The notes under the pieces were generated by a model. It was not told the DNA's origin and did no database searches. It saw nothing but the letters and a program-made list of their open reading frames with translations. This document shows, in pieces, positions 22,913 to 34,414 of a stretch of DNA of 64,000 bases. Every line of letters starts with the position of its first letter. Position 1 is the stretch's first letter. A program made the position numbers and the translations under genes. Source of the stretch: Achatina immaculata (Eukaryota > Mollusca > Gastropoda > Stylommatophora > Achatinidae); NCBI GenBank assembly GCA_009760885.1, contig CM019696.1:47872017-47936016 (forward strand). Reading direction: 5' to 3'.

Positions 22913-25900
22913 GTGAGTACAGACTTGTAGGCCTGTCATCACATCATGTGTGTGTGTGTGTGGTGTGTATGTGGATCTTTCGAGAGAAGTCTGTTACACT
23001 CTCACTTGTGTGTGGATGTCTGTTACACTCTCCTTCGTGTGTGGATGTCTGTTACACTCTCCTTCGTGTGTGGATGTCTGTTACACTCTCCTTCGTGTGT
23101 GGATGTCTGTTACACTCTCACTTGTGTGTGGATGTCTGTTACACTCTCGCTTGTGTGTGGATGTCTGTTACACTCTCCTTCGTGTGTGGATGTCTGTTAC
23201 ACTCTCACTTGTGTGTGGATGTCTGTTACACTCTCCTTCGTGTGTGGATGTCTGTTACACTCTCACTTGTGTGTGGACGTCTGTTACACTCTCACTTGTG
23301 TGGGGATATCTGTGTTACACTTTCACTTGTGTGTGGATATCTGTGTTACACTCTCACTTGTGTGGGGATATCTGTGTTACACTCTCACTTGTGTGGGGAT
23401 ATCTGTGTTACACTCTCACTTGTGTGGGGATATCTGTGTTACACTCTCACTTGTATGTGGATGTCTGTGTTACACTCTCACTTGTGTGTGGATGTCTTAG
23501 ATGTCTGTTGTCTGTTTTCTGTCTTGTAATCATCCGTGCGTGACTTTGACATGGTGTTTTCATGTGTGCACTATCAAATATTGTCATCAGTTGTGCACTA
23601 CCAAATAGTGTCATCAGTTGTGCACTACCAAATAGTGTCATCAGTTGTGCACTACCAAACAGTGTCATCAGTTGTGCACTGGTATGTGATGTCATGAAGT
23701 GTGCACTGCACGTGATGTCACCATTCACTTTCATGACATGACTCAATTATGGACATCCATCAGCGGAAGTACAGCGTCTAAAAAAAGCCAGAAACCAGAC
23801 GAAAGAGGCGACGCGGAGGAAGATAGATACAGTCAGTAAGCAATATCTGAAAAAGAGAGATAATGCTTTAGATCAGGCACAAATGATACAGCACCTGAGA
23901 CATGTAACATTTCACAAGAGAGTGAACAAGACAAAGAGGTCCAGGACTCGCTGATGTATGCTACATGAAACAAGATGGCCTACTTGCAGCTTTGGTGAAT
24001 AAAGTTAATTCTTGTAGTCGGAAATAGTTTCGACAGATTATGGTCAAAAACTGTGTTCAGAACAAACAAACAAACAAAAAAATACTTGCGCGATATTAAT
24101 GCGAGTTATTTGCATAAAAGTATCAATAACCGAAAAAATATGAACAAAATAATAAAATATAAATTAGAATTTATAGCTGGAGACGAAGAAACATAAAGCG
24201 GCAGAAGTTGCTTGGTCTGGACGTAGCATTTATAATTTGACTGTGGCTCTGATTTACAACAGAGGTCTTGGTTTCTGGACTTCTTGACCGCTGCGTTTCC
24301 TGCTGTTATCTAATCGGTTTCCCCAGGTTTTCTTTCACTTCAAGTCCTTTCAGGCTGTTTATGGCACTTTTATTAGCCATAACATTTGGCATAGGGTAGT
24401 CTTGTATTTTTAACATTGACTTTCATGTTCAAGACTTTGGCTAAGGTTAGGCTGATCTCGATGCTAAATCTGGCCAGTTATAAAACTGTAATGATGTGTT
24501 TCCGGTACTACTTCGGCGTGATAAATGATTCCAGTCATAGACTTAATCAGCATCATTTTTTTTTCATCTTGTGTCAGTTCCCGTTTGATTTTTATGTAAA
24601 CTTTATTATATTATCAGAAATCGTTACATGACACGGCTTCGAATATGAACATATACACAATAATTTTTTGTATATAAAAAAAGAAGCAAACAAAAAAGTA
24701 TGTCTTAAGAATGAATGTTAGCTGCATTCAGATTTAGATACAAATTTTACACATAGGAAACAAGGAAGTTTTCTTACAGTAAACTAACAGAACACAGCGT
24801 TGTATGATTAGATGTTAAATGTGTGTTTTTGTTCCAGGTGATAGGATTATGATTAAAAAATCCCAGTGTGGAAGATTATGAGTAGGAGAGCGTAGATAGT
24901 GAATACTGATCTGGATGATAAGATTAAGATTACAAGTGTGGAGGTAGTAAATACTGATCTGGGTAATAAGATTAAGATTACAAGTGTGGAAGTAGTAAAT
25001 ACTGATCTGGGTGATAAGATTAAGATTACAAGTGTGGAGGTAATAAATAATTATCTGTGTGATAAGATTAAGATTACAAGTGTGGAGGTAATAAATACTG
25101 ATCTGGGTGATAAGATTAAGATTACAGGTGTGGAGGTAATAAATACTGATCTGTGTGATAAGATTAAGATTACAGGTGTGGAGGTAATAAATACTGATCT
25201 GTGTGATAAGATTACAAATGTGGAGGTAATAAATACTGATCTGTGTGATAAGATTACAAATGTGGAGGTAATAAATACCAATCTGGGTGATAAGATTAAG
25301 ATTACAAGTGTGGAGGTAGTAAATACTGATCTGGGTGATAAGATTAAGATTACAAGTGTGGAGGTAGTAAATACTGATCTTGGTGATAAGATTAAGATTA
25401 TAAGTTTGGAGGTAGTAAATACTGATCTAGGTGATAAGATTAAGATTACAAGTGTGGAGATAGTAAATACTGATCTGGGTGATAAGATTAAGATGATAAG
25501 TTTGGAGGTAATAAATACTGCTCTGGTAATAAGATTATGATTATAAGAGTGGAAGTAGTGAATATTGTTCCGAGTGATAAGATTCTTTAGATTATAAGAG
25601 TAGAGATAGCAGACAGCGACCCCGCGTGTGAAGGATTACCCAGAAAAGTGAATTATCTAGCAGGAGAAAGAGACAAGGATACAACATTACGCAACAACTG
25701 AAATGTATTATCTGAACAGAGATATCCTCTCAGATAGGCGAGATATATGATTAAAGAGCACACCTTTATATTGTTATACTAACTTCTTCTGGGACAGACG
25801 AAAGGGTGGATAATTTGTCAGAGATTTCCCTTTTGGTCATCTTTTCGATGCTGATTTCTTTCCACTTCATCTGTCAGTTGATGTACAACCTTTTTTTTTA

Positions 25901-28900
25901 TCGCTGACATTATTGTTATTATTATTGCTATTACTGTTATAATTATTATTGTGGTGGTGGTGTTTTGAAAAACTCCCACATCATCAGAGTTTTGATGTTT
26001 TCACGTCCTACGGTTTCTGCCGCCATCTTGTCCTAGATTTCAATATACGCACTAAAAATAAGAGTTATCTTCCTTTCCCCGTTACCACCTGCTTCTAAAC
26101 CATCTCAAACTTTCCTCAGAACTACAAGTGCTAGAAACTGCGCAGATATAAATTTAGCAAATTGGAAGCAACGAGGCTTGCCACGGTGAAGTGATACATC
26201 ACATTGTGCACGGTGAAGTGATACATCACAGGGTTTGTATGTTTCGTTGTGAAAAAAAAAGCAGACAAAGCACTTCAGATGTCAGTAAAATGAAGCGAGA
26301 CTTACCGCGACTCGAACCACGGACTCTTTTATGACAAGTAACCGCCTATGCTTCTCAGTGAATTACTGAACTATTTCCTACTGACTCGTTTTTAAGCTAA
26401 CCTACCCCAGAATTCAAATAATTTACACTTTTGTTTGTTAGCTTGGTTTCTCTTACATGCCATGTTAGCTTGGTTTCTCTTACATGTCATTTTACGTTAG
26501 TTTGGTTCCTCTCACTTGTCATGTTAGTTTGGTTCCTCTTACATGACATTTTACGTTAGCTTGGTTCCTCTTACATGTCATGTTAGTTTGGTTCCTCTTA
26601 CGTGTCATGTTACGTTAGTTGGTTCCTCTCACTTGTCATGTTAGTTTGGTTCCTCTTACATGTCATTTTACGTTAGTTTGGTTCCTCTTACATGTCCTGT
26701 TAGCTTGGCTTCTCTTACATGTCATTTTACGTTAGTTTGGTTCCTCTCACTTGTCATGTTAGTTTGGTTCCTCTTACATGTCATTTTACGTTAGTTTGGT
26801 TCCTCTTACATGTCATGTTAGTTTGGTTCCTCTTACGTGTCATTTTATGTTAGTTTGGTTCCTCTTACATGTCATGTTAGTTTGGCTCCTCTTACATGTC
26901 ATTTTACGTTAGATTGGTTCCTCTTACATGTCATGTTTGGTTCCTCTTACATGTCATGCTAGTTTGATTCCTCTTGCACGTCATGTTTACGTTAGATTGG
27001 TTCCTCTTACATGTCATGTTTGGTTCCTCTTACATGTCATGATAGTTTTGTTCCTCTTATATGTCATTTTACTTTGGTTCCTCTTACACGTCATGTTTAC
27101 GTTTGGTTCCTCTTACATGTCATGTTTACGTTAGATCGTTTCCTCTTACATGTCATGTTAATTTGATTCCTCTTACATTTCACTTTTATCTTAGTTTGGT
27201 TCCTCTCACATGTCATGTTTACGTTAGTTTGGTTCCTCTCACATGTCATGTTTACGTAGGCCTTGCACTCTGACTGTTTTCTGCAACCTAGAGAAGGTAA
27301 ATTATGACGTCCTTACAGGCGTGACACAGCAGAACATCGGAATGTACTTCCATGGCAGCGGAAAGAGTTAATGCTTGAACTGATGGCTGACATGAATGGG
27401 CTTTTTTTCCCTGCAAATAATCAATAACACAATTAGCTTTTGAAATGAGCTACGTATTTGTCCAGCAACTTTTGTTTTGTTATTAGTGATTGATTGGATT
27501 GATTGACTGATTGATTGATTGGTATGAAACTAAATATATAAACAGGCACTGAAATAAAGAGTGATAACAAATAACAGGATTATTTTAAAACGAATAAGTA
27601 GGAGCGGTTCTGTTTATGAATGTTAGCTTCATATTCCAGTAGTGAATGAATCCGTTCCTTCCTTCTTGTGGTCTAATTCTTCGGCAAAGAAAACGTCGAG
27701 TAAAGACTGGAACGCCAAAACTATTGAAGAAATATTTGGAGGAGTTAAAGTGGCGAAATATTTTCAATCTTAACCTACCTGGAGCCATTTAATGCGCTTT
27801 AAAAAAATGACAATGAAAATGATCACGTGGTTTACTTCTGTATTTGGAAGGTTCATAATTATCATATTCTGCAAAATCTAAAAATAGGCATGATGCCATT
27901 TCGCAGTAAAACGCTGCAACAGTGATTATTTATTACAAAACAATGTTTGTGTGTCATGGGTTGGGTGTTGTTTAGTATGTTAAGGAGTTAAAATATGGGG
28001 ATTATTTGCGTTCTCTTGCTGTTCAGATAGTCCGTCCGGGTGTAGTTTGTTCTCAAGGAATCATCATCATTACATGCCTCTCATGTAGTGTGAAAGTTTC
28101 CTGGTGATGGCAGTACATCTTCAACCTTACTGTCACGTGACTCCACACAGCCACCACATGATCTCATGATAACATTGACGTCAGTATGTCACGTGTGAAA
28201 GTGATCACGTTAGGAAAAAAAAACTCGCACTTTTCACGTAGAAAACTATAATGGTCGTGATTACTGTACGGCCACAGACACTGCGTATTAATCTTTAATG
28301 AACAGATAAATGATGGAGTTGTTATTACAATTCTAATTACGGAAACTGTTTTGTTGTTTCTGCTAGTCGTCAATAAGTGGGTATTTTGACGAGTTATGGG
28401 GAGATGGACAGAAAAGTGTGAGGGAGAGAGAGAGAGAGAGAATGTGAGAAAGTGTGTGTTTGTGGTGCGTGAGAGAAGGTGAGAAATTGTGTGTGTGTGT
28501 GGTGTGAGAGAAGGTGAGAAAGTGTGTGTGTGGTGTGAGAGGTGAGAAAGTGTGTGTGTGTGTGGTGTGAGAGAAGGTGAGAAAGTGTGTGTGTGTGGTA
28601 TGAGAAAGTGTGTGTGTGGTGTGTAAGAGAAGGTAAGAATGTGTGTGTGGTGTGTGAGAGAAGGTGAGAAAGTGTGTGTGTGTGTGGTGTGTGAGAGAAG
28701 GTGAGAAAGTGTGTGTGTGTGTGTGTGTGAGAAGGTGAGAAAGTGTGTGTGTGTTGTGAGAGGCAAGGAAGTGTGTGTGTGTGTGTGGTGTGTAAGAGAA
28801 GGTAAGAATGTGTGTGTGGTGTGTGAGAGAAGCCAAGAAAGTGTGGGTGAGAGAGAGAGAGAGAGTGGTGTGTGTGGTGTGTGTGAGAAATGTAAGAAAG

Positions 28901-29577
28901 TGTGGGTGGTGTGAGAAATGTAAGAAAGTGTGTGTGTGTGTGTGAGAGAGAGTGGTGTGTGTGTGAGAGAGAGAGAGTGGTGTGTGTGTGTAAGAGAGAG
29001 AGTGGTGTGTGTGTGTGAACGAGGGCGAGAAAGTTATGAAAACTGTGTGTGTGTCAGAGAGAAAGGTGGATTAGAAAAATTTGTGACAGAAAGATAGGGA
29101 GAGAGGAAAGATGGATTAGAAAAACGTGTGTGTGTGAGAGAGAGAGGGGGAGAGATGGATTAGAAAAATTTGTGAGAGAAACATAGGGAGAGAGGAAAGA
29201 GAGAGAAAGATGGATTAGAAAAACGTGTGTGTGTCAGAGAGAAAGGTGGATTAGAAAAATTTGTGAGAGAAAGAGAGAGGGGGGAGAGATGGATGAGAAA
29301 AGTTTGTGTGAGAGAGAGAGAAAGCGTGTATCAGAGAGAGAGAGATGGACGAATTAGAAAAGCTTGTGAGAGAAAGTGAGAGAGATGGATTAGAAAAGCT
29401 TGTGTGTGAGAGAGAGAGGAGAGAGAGAAAGCGTGTATCAGAGAGAGATTGAGAGAGAGATGGACGAATTAGAAAAACTTGTGAGAGAAAGAGAGAGGTG
29501 GATTAGAAAAACTTGAGAGAGAGAGAGATGGACGAATTAGAAAAACTTGTGAGAGAAAGAGAGAGGAGGATTAGAAA

Positions 29578-29614
<37 letters not shown>

Positions 29615-29664
29615 CGAATTAGAAAAACTTATGAGAGAAAGAGAGAGGTGGATTAGAAAAACTT

Positions 29665-29726
<62 letters not shown>

Positions 29727-29771
29727 CGAATTAGAAAAACTTGTGAGAGAAAGAGAGAGGTGGATTAGAAA

Positions 29772-29810
<39 letters not shown>

Positions 29811-31274
29811 GAAAGCGAGATATGCATGAAACTGGAGGATAATGTGAATGAAGAAAGCAGAAAACGATATAATCAAGACACTTGTGAAACTATCCATGAT
29901 GCCAAACATGGTGGCCCACTACACTTTCTCTCTCTTGTTATATAATTATCGACAATTATACATTGTTTCATGAGTTGCCATATGTTCTCTCTTCTTCCAT
30001 GCAAATAACAATCTTGGTTTGCTGGCTAATCAGTGGGCAGTATTTATGTCCCTACAGATGACCAAGCAAGAGTACCCCTACAGCACAGAGTACAGGTGGA
30101 GGAGATTCTAATCGTCCTGGTCATTGTTTTCTTCTGGTTCGTGGCTTTCATGGCTTTTCTCAAAAAGTGGGACAGTATTAGGATCATGCAGCCGATCGAG
30201 CCCCGGTACAAACACAATCCAAAGGTAAGGGACGAGTGCCTCCACAAACATTTTCTACAATACGTTGTTTTCTCGGTGTACAACGGATAAACAGCTTATA
30301 TATAAATACGGCTTGCTGCAGGTAAGCCACGCGTTTATACAGTATCATACAACAACACAGCCTTGCATGCACATCCCTCGTTACCGTTCAGTGTTTGCAA
30401 AACATAAAGACTGACTATACATTTCTCTGTTTATATTGTGTAAAATGGCGATAGCTGGGATGTGCCCCGAGCAACTGGTCACTCAATATAAAAAACCAGC
30501 ACCGCGATGGACATCTCTGGGATACAGGAGTAAGGCTAGACCAAAGGAGACATGAAGAAGAGCAACAGAGGGGATGTTGAGTAAAAGAGGGCTCACCTGG
30601 GCAAGAGCGGGAAAAAATGCCAAAGGACACGCGTTTGTTGAATACCCTTGCGGAAGCCCCATGTGCCCTGGGCACTTAAAGGCTAAGAGAGAGAGAGAGA
30701 GTATCATCCTGTATATTTCTCTCTATAATATTTAAAACATCAACATTTCCCTATAAATTTTCTGTTTATAAAAAGTGAAGCATAAATATTGAATATATAA
30801 GAATAAATTTCCCTTTTTTAAAAAAATAATATATAAAATATCAAGAGTGTCTCATAAATTTCGGTTTACAATCTGTAAAAATTAAGATTGCCCTTCAAAA
30901 TTCTACCTGTTCTTAATCTGTAAAACATCAAGATTTCACTAAAAATATCTATGTTCTATAAATTACGTTGTTTTTAATCTGTAACCTATCTATATCACCT
31001 AATAATGATCTTTCTATCTAGTTTTACAAATTATCAAAATTTTAAAAATAATATTCTTCCTATTTAGAATCTAGAGAACATAAAGATTGTCAAAAGGCCA
31101 CAGGACAGCATTATCTACAAGAACTACAGCAGAAAGATGTCAACGACGATGGTGGAGAGAGAGAAGAGACGGTTACAGAGGATGCACACCGTCCCATGCA
31201 TGGGATCCATGCCTGGCTTTCCATTACAAACTTTACCCATAATTCACATGGAAGAGATCACAACAGAAATGTGA
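22837..31274 (+). CDS. Small single-pass membrane protein, three exons, 149 aa
   Basis: Coding exons are 22837-22912, 30058-30224 and 31068-31274. Donors GTGAGT and GTAAGG and acceptors CTACAG and TTTAG bound them. Phases agree (1 base plus 2 across intron 1, phase 0 across intron 2), giving 450 nt with stop. Seen in the protein: a 41-residue N-terminal part with no signal peptide and an N-glycosylation sequon NTT (22-24); one hydrophobic segment ILIVLVIVFFWFVAFMAFL (42-60); then KKW and a basic cytoplasmic tail with a basic stretch VEREKRRLQR. Positive residues after the segment suggest N-outside topology. I do not recognise the family. The membrane and juxtamembrane stretch faintly recalls FNDC4/5 or KCNE-type proteins, but the diagnostic domains of those families are absent, so no function is assigned. 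Confidence 0.82.
22989..23496. repeat. Minisatellite, 29-bp then 31-bp unit, about 17 copies
   Basis: The first half uses GTCTGTTACACTCTCACTTG plus TGTGTGGAT with a CTCCTTCG variant. The second half changes to ATCTGTGTTACACTCTCACT plus TGTGTGGGGAT, two bases longer. Three long plus-strand frames arise only from the repeat. Confidence 0.95.
23563..23722. repeat. Minisatellite, about 27-bp unit, about 5 copies
   Basis: The unit TGTGCACTACCAAATAGTGT plus CATCAGT; the last copies decay to TATGTGATGTCATGAAG. Confidence 0.9.
24896..25541. repeat. Minisatellite, 48-bp unit, about 13 copies, open for 213 codons
   Basis: The unit encodes DKIKITSVEVVNTDLG in the plus frame (24899-25540). Two copies lack 6 bp (DKITNVEVINTDLC), which keeps the frame. 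It lies inside intron 1, with no start or splice support, so it is called a repeat and not a gene. Confidence 0.9.
26290..26385 (-). mobile_element. tRNA-like SINE head remnant
   Basis: The minus strand shows GTGGTTCGAGTCGC (plus 26307-26320), B-box-like, about 40 bp downstream of a weak A-box-like region. No full tRNA fold and no anticodon arm were seen. Confidence 0.45.
26440..27253. repeat. Compound minisatellite of TTAGTTTGGTTCCTCTTACA-type units
   Basis: Units of about 27 bp (GTTAGTTTGGTTCCTCTTAC plus ATGTCAT) alternate with units of about 31 bp that add TTTACG, giving a dimer-like pattern that decays toward both ends. Confidence 0.9.
28415..29030. repeat. GT/GA-rich degenerate array
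   Basis: Runs of (GT)n separated by GAGAGAAGGTGAGAAAGT-type spacers. The minus strand stays open for up to 200 codons (His/Thr/Leu/Ser-rich), a composition artefact. Confidence 0.9.
29031..29818. repeat. (GA)n array with TGGATTAGAAAAACTTGTGA spacers
   Basis: Nearly all purine on the plus strand, with (GA)n runs up to about 60 bp at 29665-29722, interrupted by a repeated GATGGACGAATTAGAAAAAC piece. Confidence 0.92.
30058..30224 (+). CDS. Exon 2 of the small membrane-protein gene (membrane segment)
   Basis: Acceptor CCCTACAG, donor AAG/GTAAGG. It encodes DQARVPLQHRVQVEE, the hydrophobic segment and the tail start MQPIEPRYKHNPK. Any reading from a GTG or TTG inside the intron is not needed. 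Confidence 0.85.
30480..30695 (+). mobile_element. LINE C-terminal remnant, fourth family, in intron 2
   Basis: The frame APRWTSLGYRSKARPKET, stop, RRATEGMLSKRGLTWARAGK matches the usual LINE tail pattern ALRWTP..GRPKETWRR..LTW..A, with the Trp codon mutated to TGA. It ends in a (GA)n stretch near 30690. Confidence 0.6.
31068..31274 (+). CDS. Exon 3 of the small membrane-protein gene (cytoplasmic tail, stop)
   Basis: Acceptor TATTTAG, then NLENIKIVKRPQDSIIYKNY, SRKMSTTMVEREKRRLQRMH, TVPCMGSMPGFPLQTLPIIH and MEEITTEM before TGA (31272-31274). The phase-0 join to exon 2 is clean. Confidence 0.85.
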   Translation, partial: NLENIKIVKRPQDSIIYKNYSRKMSTTMVEREKRRLQRMHTVPCMGSMPGFPLQTLPIIHMEEITTEM

Positions 31275-31723
31275 TACTTCCATTACATCACTTACGTGAA
31301 GTTTTGTGAGGGGAGCTATTTAGGTTTCAGTTAGGGGCCTTGATTGAATGATTGAAAAAAACTGGAAATCTCTGACTGAAGGCAATACATGAATGATTGA
31401 ATGGATATAGAGAGAGATGGATTGTGAGAATATTTGAAGAAAATGTATGCAGAAAAAACGAATTCATAAAAATGAACTAATGAACATAATAATGAATGAC
31501 ACATAAAAGTTGTTAAGTTCAGCATATAACTGCAATGCTTTATTATTTGCTGCTTATGTCATAAGATTTCGAAACACAAGTATTATGTCAGGTGGTTAAA
31601 GAGGTATGCTTGAGTTAACCTGAGTGAAGCTTATTTAAGTTTCTTGGCAAACTACTCCGCTGTGGAGCAGAACATCTAAAGTCTTACCCACCATTGGCCA
31701 AGCTGGAAGTTTGTGTCAGCTTA
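31275..31723 (+). other. Probable start of the 3' untranslated region
   Basis: Follows the stop codon. No AATAAA is seen before the 53-bp array. One lies at 33547-33552, so the transcript end is not fixed. Confidence 0.35.
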
Positions 31724-32199
31724 TTACTTGCTATGTCACGATTTGTCTCTAGTTAGCTCATATCCTGATAACACTGTTACTTGCTATGTCATGATTTGTC
31801 TCTTGTTGGCTCATATCCTGATAACACTGTTACTTGCTGTGTCATGATTTGTCTCTAGTTAGCTCATATCCTGATAACACTGTTACTTGCTGTGTCATGA
31901 TTTGTCTCTAGTTAGCTCATATCCTGATAACACTGTTACTTGCTATGTCATGATTTGTCTCTAGTTAGCTCATATCCTGATAACATTTTTACTTGCTATG
32001 TCATGATTTGTCTCTAGTTAGCTCACATCCTGATAACACTGTTACTTGCTTTGTCACGATTTGTCTCTAGTTAGCTCACATCCTGATAACACTGTTACTT
32101 GCTATGTCACGATTTGTCTCTAGTTAGCTCATATCCTGATAACATTTTTACTTGCTATGTCATGATTTGTCTCTAGTTAGCTCATATCCTGAATAACAT
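31724..32199. repeat. Minisatellite, 53-bp unit, 9 copies
   Basis: The unit contains TTACTTGCTATGTCATGATT, TGTCTCTAGTTAGCTCATAT and CCTGATAACACTG. Single-base variants are few, so the array is young. Confidence 0.95.
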
Positions 32200-32530
32200 C
32201 ATCCCTTTCTCAGGTTCACAATGTCCAGGCATCAACACTGTTCATCTCTCAGGTTTGCTGGTGTCAAGATAACACTGTCTCAGTTTCAAGATTGCTGACA
32301 TCCACATTTCCACACTGTCCATCTCTGAGGTTTACTGATGTCCTGATACCAGAATTGTCCATTTCTCAGGTTTGCTGGTGTTCTGGTAATGATAAAGTCA
32401 CTCTCAGGTTTGCTGGTGTCCTTGCAACAACATTGTTCCTCTATCAGGTTTGTTGATGTCCTTATAGCACTGTCCCTGTCATATTTGCTGGTGTCTGGAT
32501 AACATCACCCTCTCAGGTTGGCTGATTACT
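32200..32530. repeat. Decayed repeat of CTCAGGTTTGCTGGTGTC-type units
   Basis: About seven diverged copies of roughly 45-55 bp sharing CTCAGGTTTGCTGGTGTCC and GATAACACTGT; possibly an older relative of the neighbouring 53-bp array. Confidence 0.6.
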
Positions 32531-34414
32531 TCATCCTTGTCATATCTGCTGGTCATCCTTCTCTCTTAGACCTGCTTCCTGTCACAGAAGTGTATAAAGG
32601 ACACACAGTGTGTTGGTGCCAATATTTTTCTTCACTTTTTGGCCCACAAGAAGGCATGCTCAGTGATGCCTGGCTACCTAGTGATGATGCCTGTACATTC
32701 AGCTGGATTATGTGAAGTAATGATTATAGTGATACAATCAACAATTAGAAGAGACCTCTATGAGGACTTGTTTTGGAGATGTTATGTAATATTTGTACGG
32801 TTTTTTTTTCTTCTGTCTAATGAAATATTCTGGCGCCTTATCCTGTGATTGCTGATATCAAGGCAGTGTACTTTACTTGTTTCTAACACAGGAGATTACT
32901 CTCCAGGTGTTAGTATAGCATACTGGATAAAGAACAACTTGCCTTTTCTATGTATGTATCAGTGTCTATCTTTAACGTGCATGTAGGTGAAATAGCTCAT
33001 TTTGTAGATTTTTAGGTAATTTAGCTTATATTTTGCGTGTATGAAGATGTACGTGTCAGTGAGTTTAACAGTTTTATACGTATAGATGATTAGCTTACAT
33101 TTTGTACATGTCTTCTTTATGTGAGCAAGTTTATATTTTGCATATAAATGAGCATATATTTTGTATGTATGTAAATAAATGGGGTTATACTGTGTATATG
33201 TACATATGAATGAGCATATATTGTGTATGTACACAAATGAGGTTGTATATAGATGAGTGAGCTTATATTATGTATTTTATGTACATGAATTGGCTTAAAT
33301 TTTGTATGCATGTAGTTGCACGAGGCTGTATGTCTGAATTATATAAATGAAATTGTCAAAATTTTATATTTATGTAAACAAACACATCACATTTTGTGTG
33401 TATGCAGATGAAAACATCACATTATGTATATGTGTGTGTATGTATTTACATATTACCTTCTGTTCATATGTAAGTGAACTTATTGCATTATGTATGTACA
33501 GAAGAGATAGCATATTTTATGAACCTACTGAAAGAAAAAAACAATCAATAAAGAACTTACTCTTAAATGTGACAAAACACACACACACAAAAATGACATA
33601 AATGTGACAGCCATGTTTGTTTTCCAGTGAGTGAAAATGTCAAATGAATATCATGAAGAATATAGAAAAATTGGTTATGAAGAAAAGGTAGATGAAGGCA
33701 TGTATTACATGTATACAAAATGTTGAATCACATTCTGTATCTCATCTTTTATAACAGCCACATGTATGTAAGATAAGACATTTTTTTGTCACTTAGCCTG
33801 TGTTTGAATTTGTTAAAATGTGTCCCTGAAAGGTTGCTTGTATTTTATCTCCTTTGTTTACATATTGCCCTTACTGTTATTTTCTTACCTGATCATTGTA
33901 ATATATATATTATATATATATATTTGTAAAACTGCATCTTCTGGCCTCATTTGTCTTGACTTCAAATACTAAAGAACAACTACATGTCCCTTTACTTTCA
34001 ATTTAATGATTCTACTACAAGTCAGGTAGTTTTCGGGCCATCTTGCTGGTCCTACTGTTTTCCTTCTGTAAGTGTTTCATAGTTTTAAATATATTATTTT
34101 ACATAACTAATTTTTTGTATTAAATATTTTTATATAACATTTAAGTCCATATATAAAACCAAAAAAAATAATCATAAGAGATAATATAGTTAATATAACA
34201 CTAAGCACCTTACTTTACATCTGACCCCATTCTGTTGGCACCATTCAGAATGTTCAACTCCTTGTTTAATAAACAAAGCTACATTCAAGTTGTGTTTTTT
34301 CTCTGTATTCTTCACTAAATAATGTCACCATGATACAAGTAACAGAAAGCAGCACACAATTTTAATCAGTGCTGTAACTAACAACTTCTTGTCACCTGCT
34401 GCTTTGAGGATCTT
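32531..34414. other. AT-rich stretch with decayed repeats
   Basis: At about 32960-33480 loose units around AGCATATATTTTGTATGTATG recur. (TA)n lies at 33901-33923. No gene recognised. Confidence 0.5.

Larger units (their letters stand above)
22913..30057 (+). other. Intron 1, 7.1 kb, largely tandem arrays
   Basis: Runs from GTGAGT to CTACAG. It holds minisatellites at 22989-23496, 23563-23722, 24896-25541 and 26440-27253, a GT/GA-rich block at 28415-29818 and a SINE remnant at 26290-26385. The stretches 23723-24895, 25542-26439 and 27254-28414 show nothing else I can name, apart from a GTGAATAAAG-bearing piece near 23995 and a (TGAT)n run at 27488-27522. Confidence 0.75.

Noticed and set aside
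22837..23543. Read-through frame of 230 codons continuing from exon 1
   Set aside because: After GTGAGT the sequence is an array with no protein-like character, and splicing at 22912 joins a phase-matched exon.
30415..30707. Minus-strand frames of 74 to 86 codons in intron 2
   Set aside because: Antisense to a LINE tail remnant; no recognisable domain.
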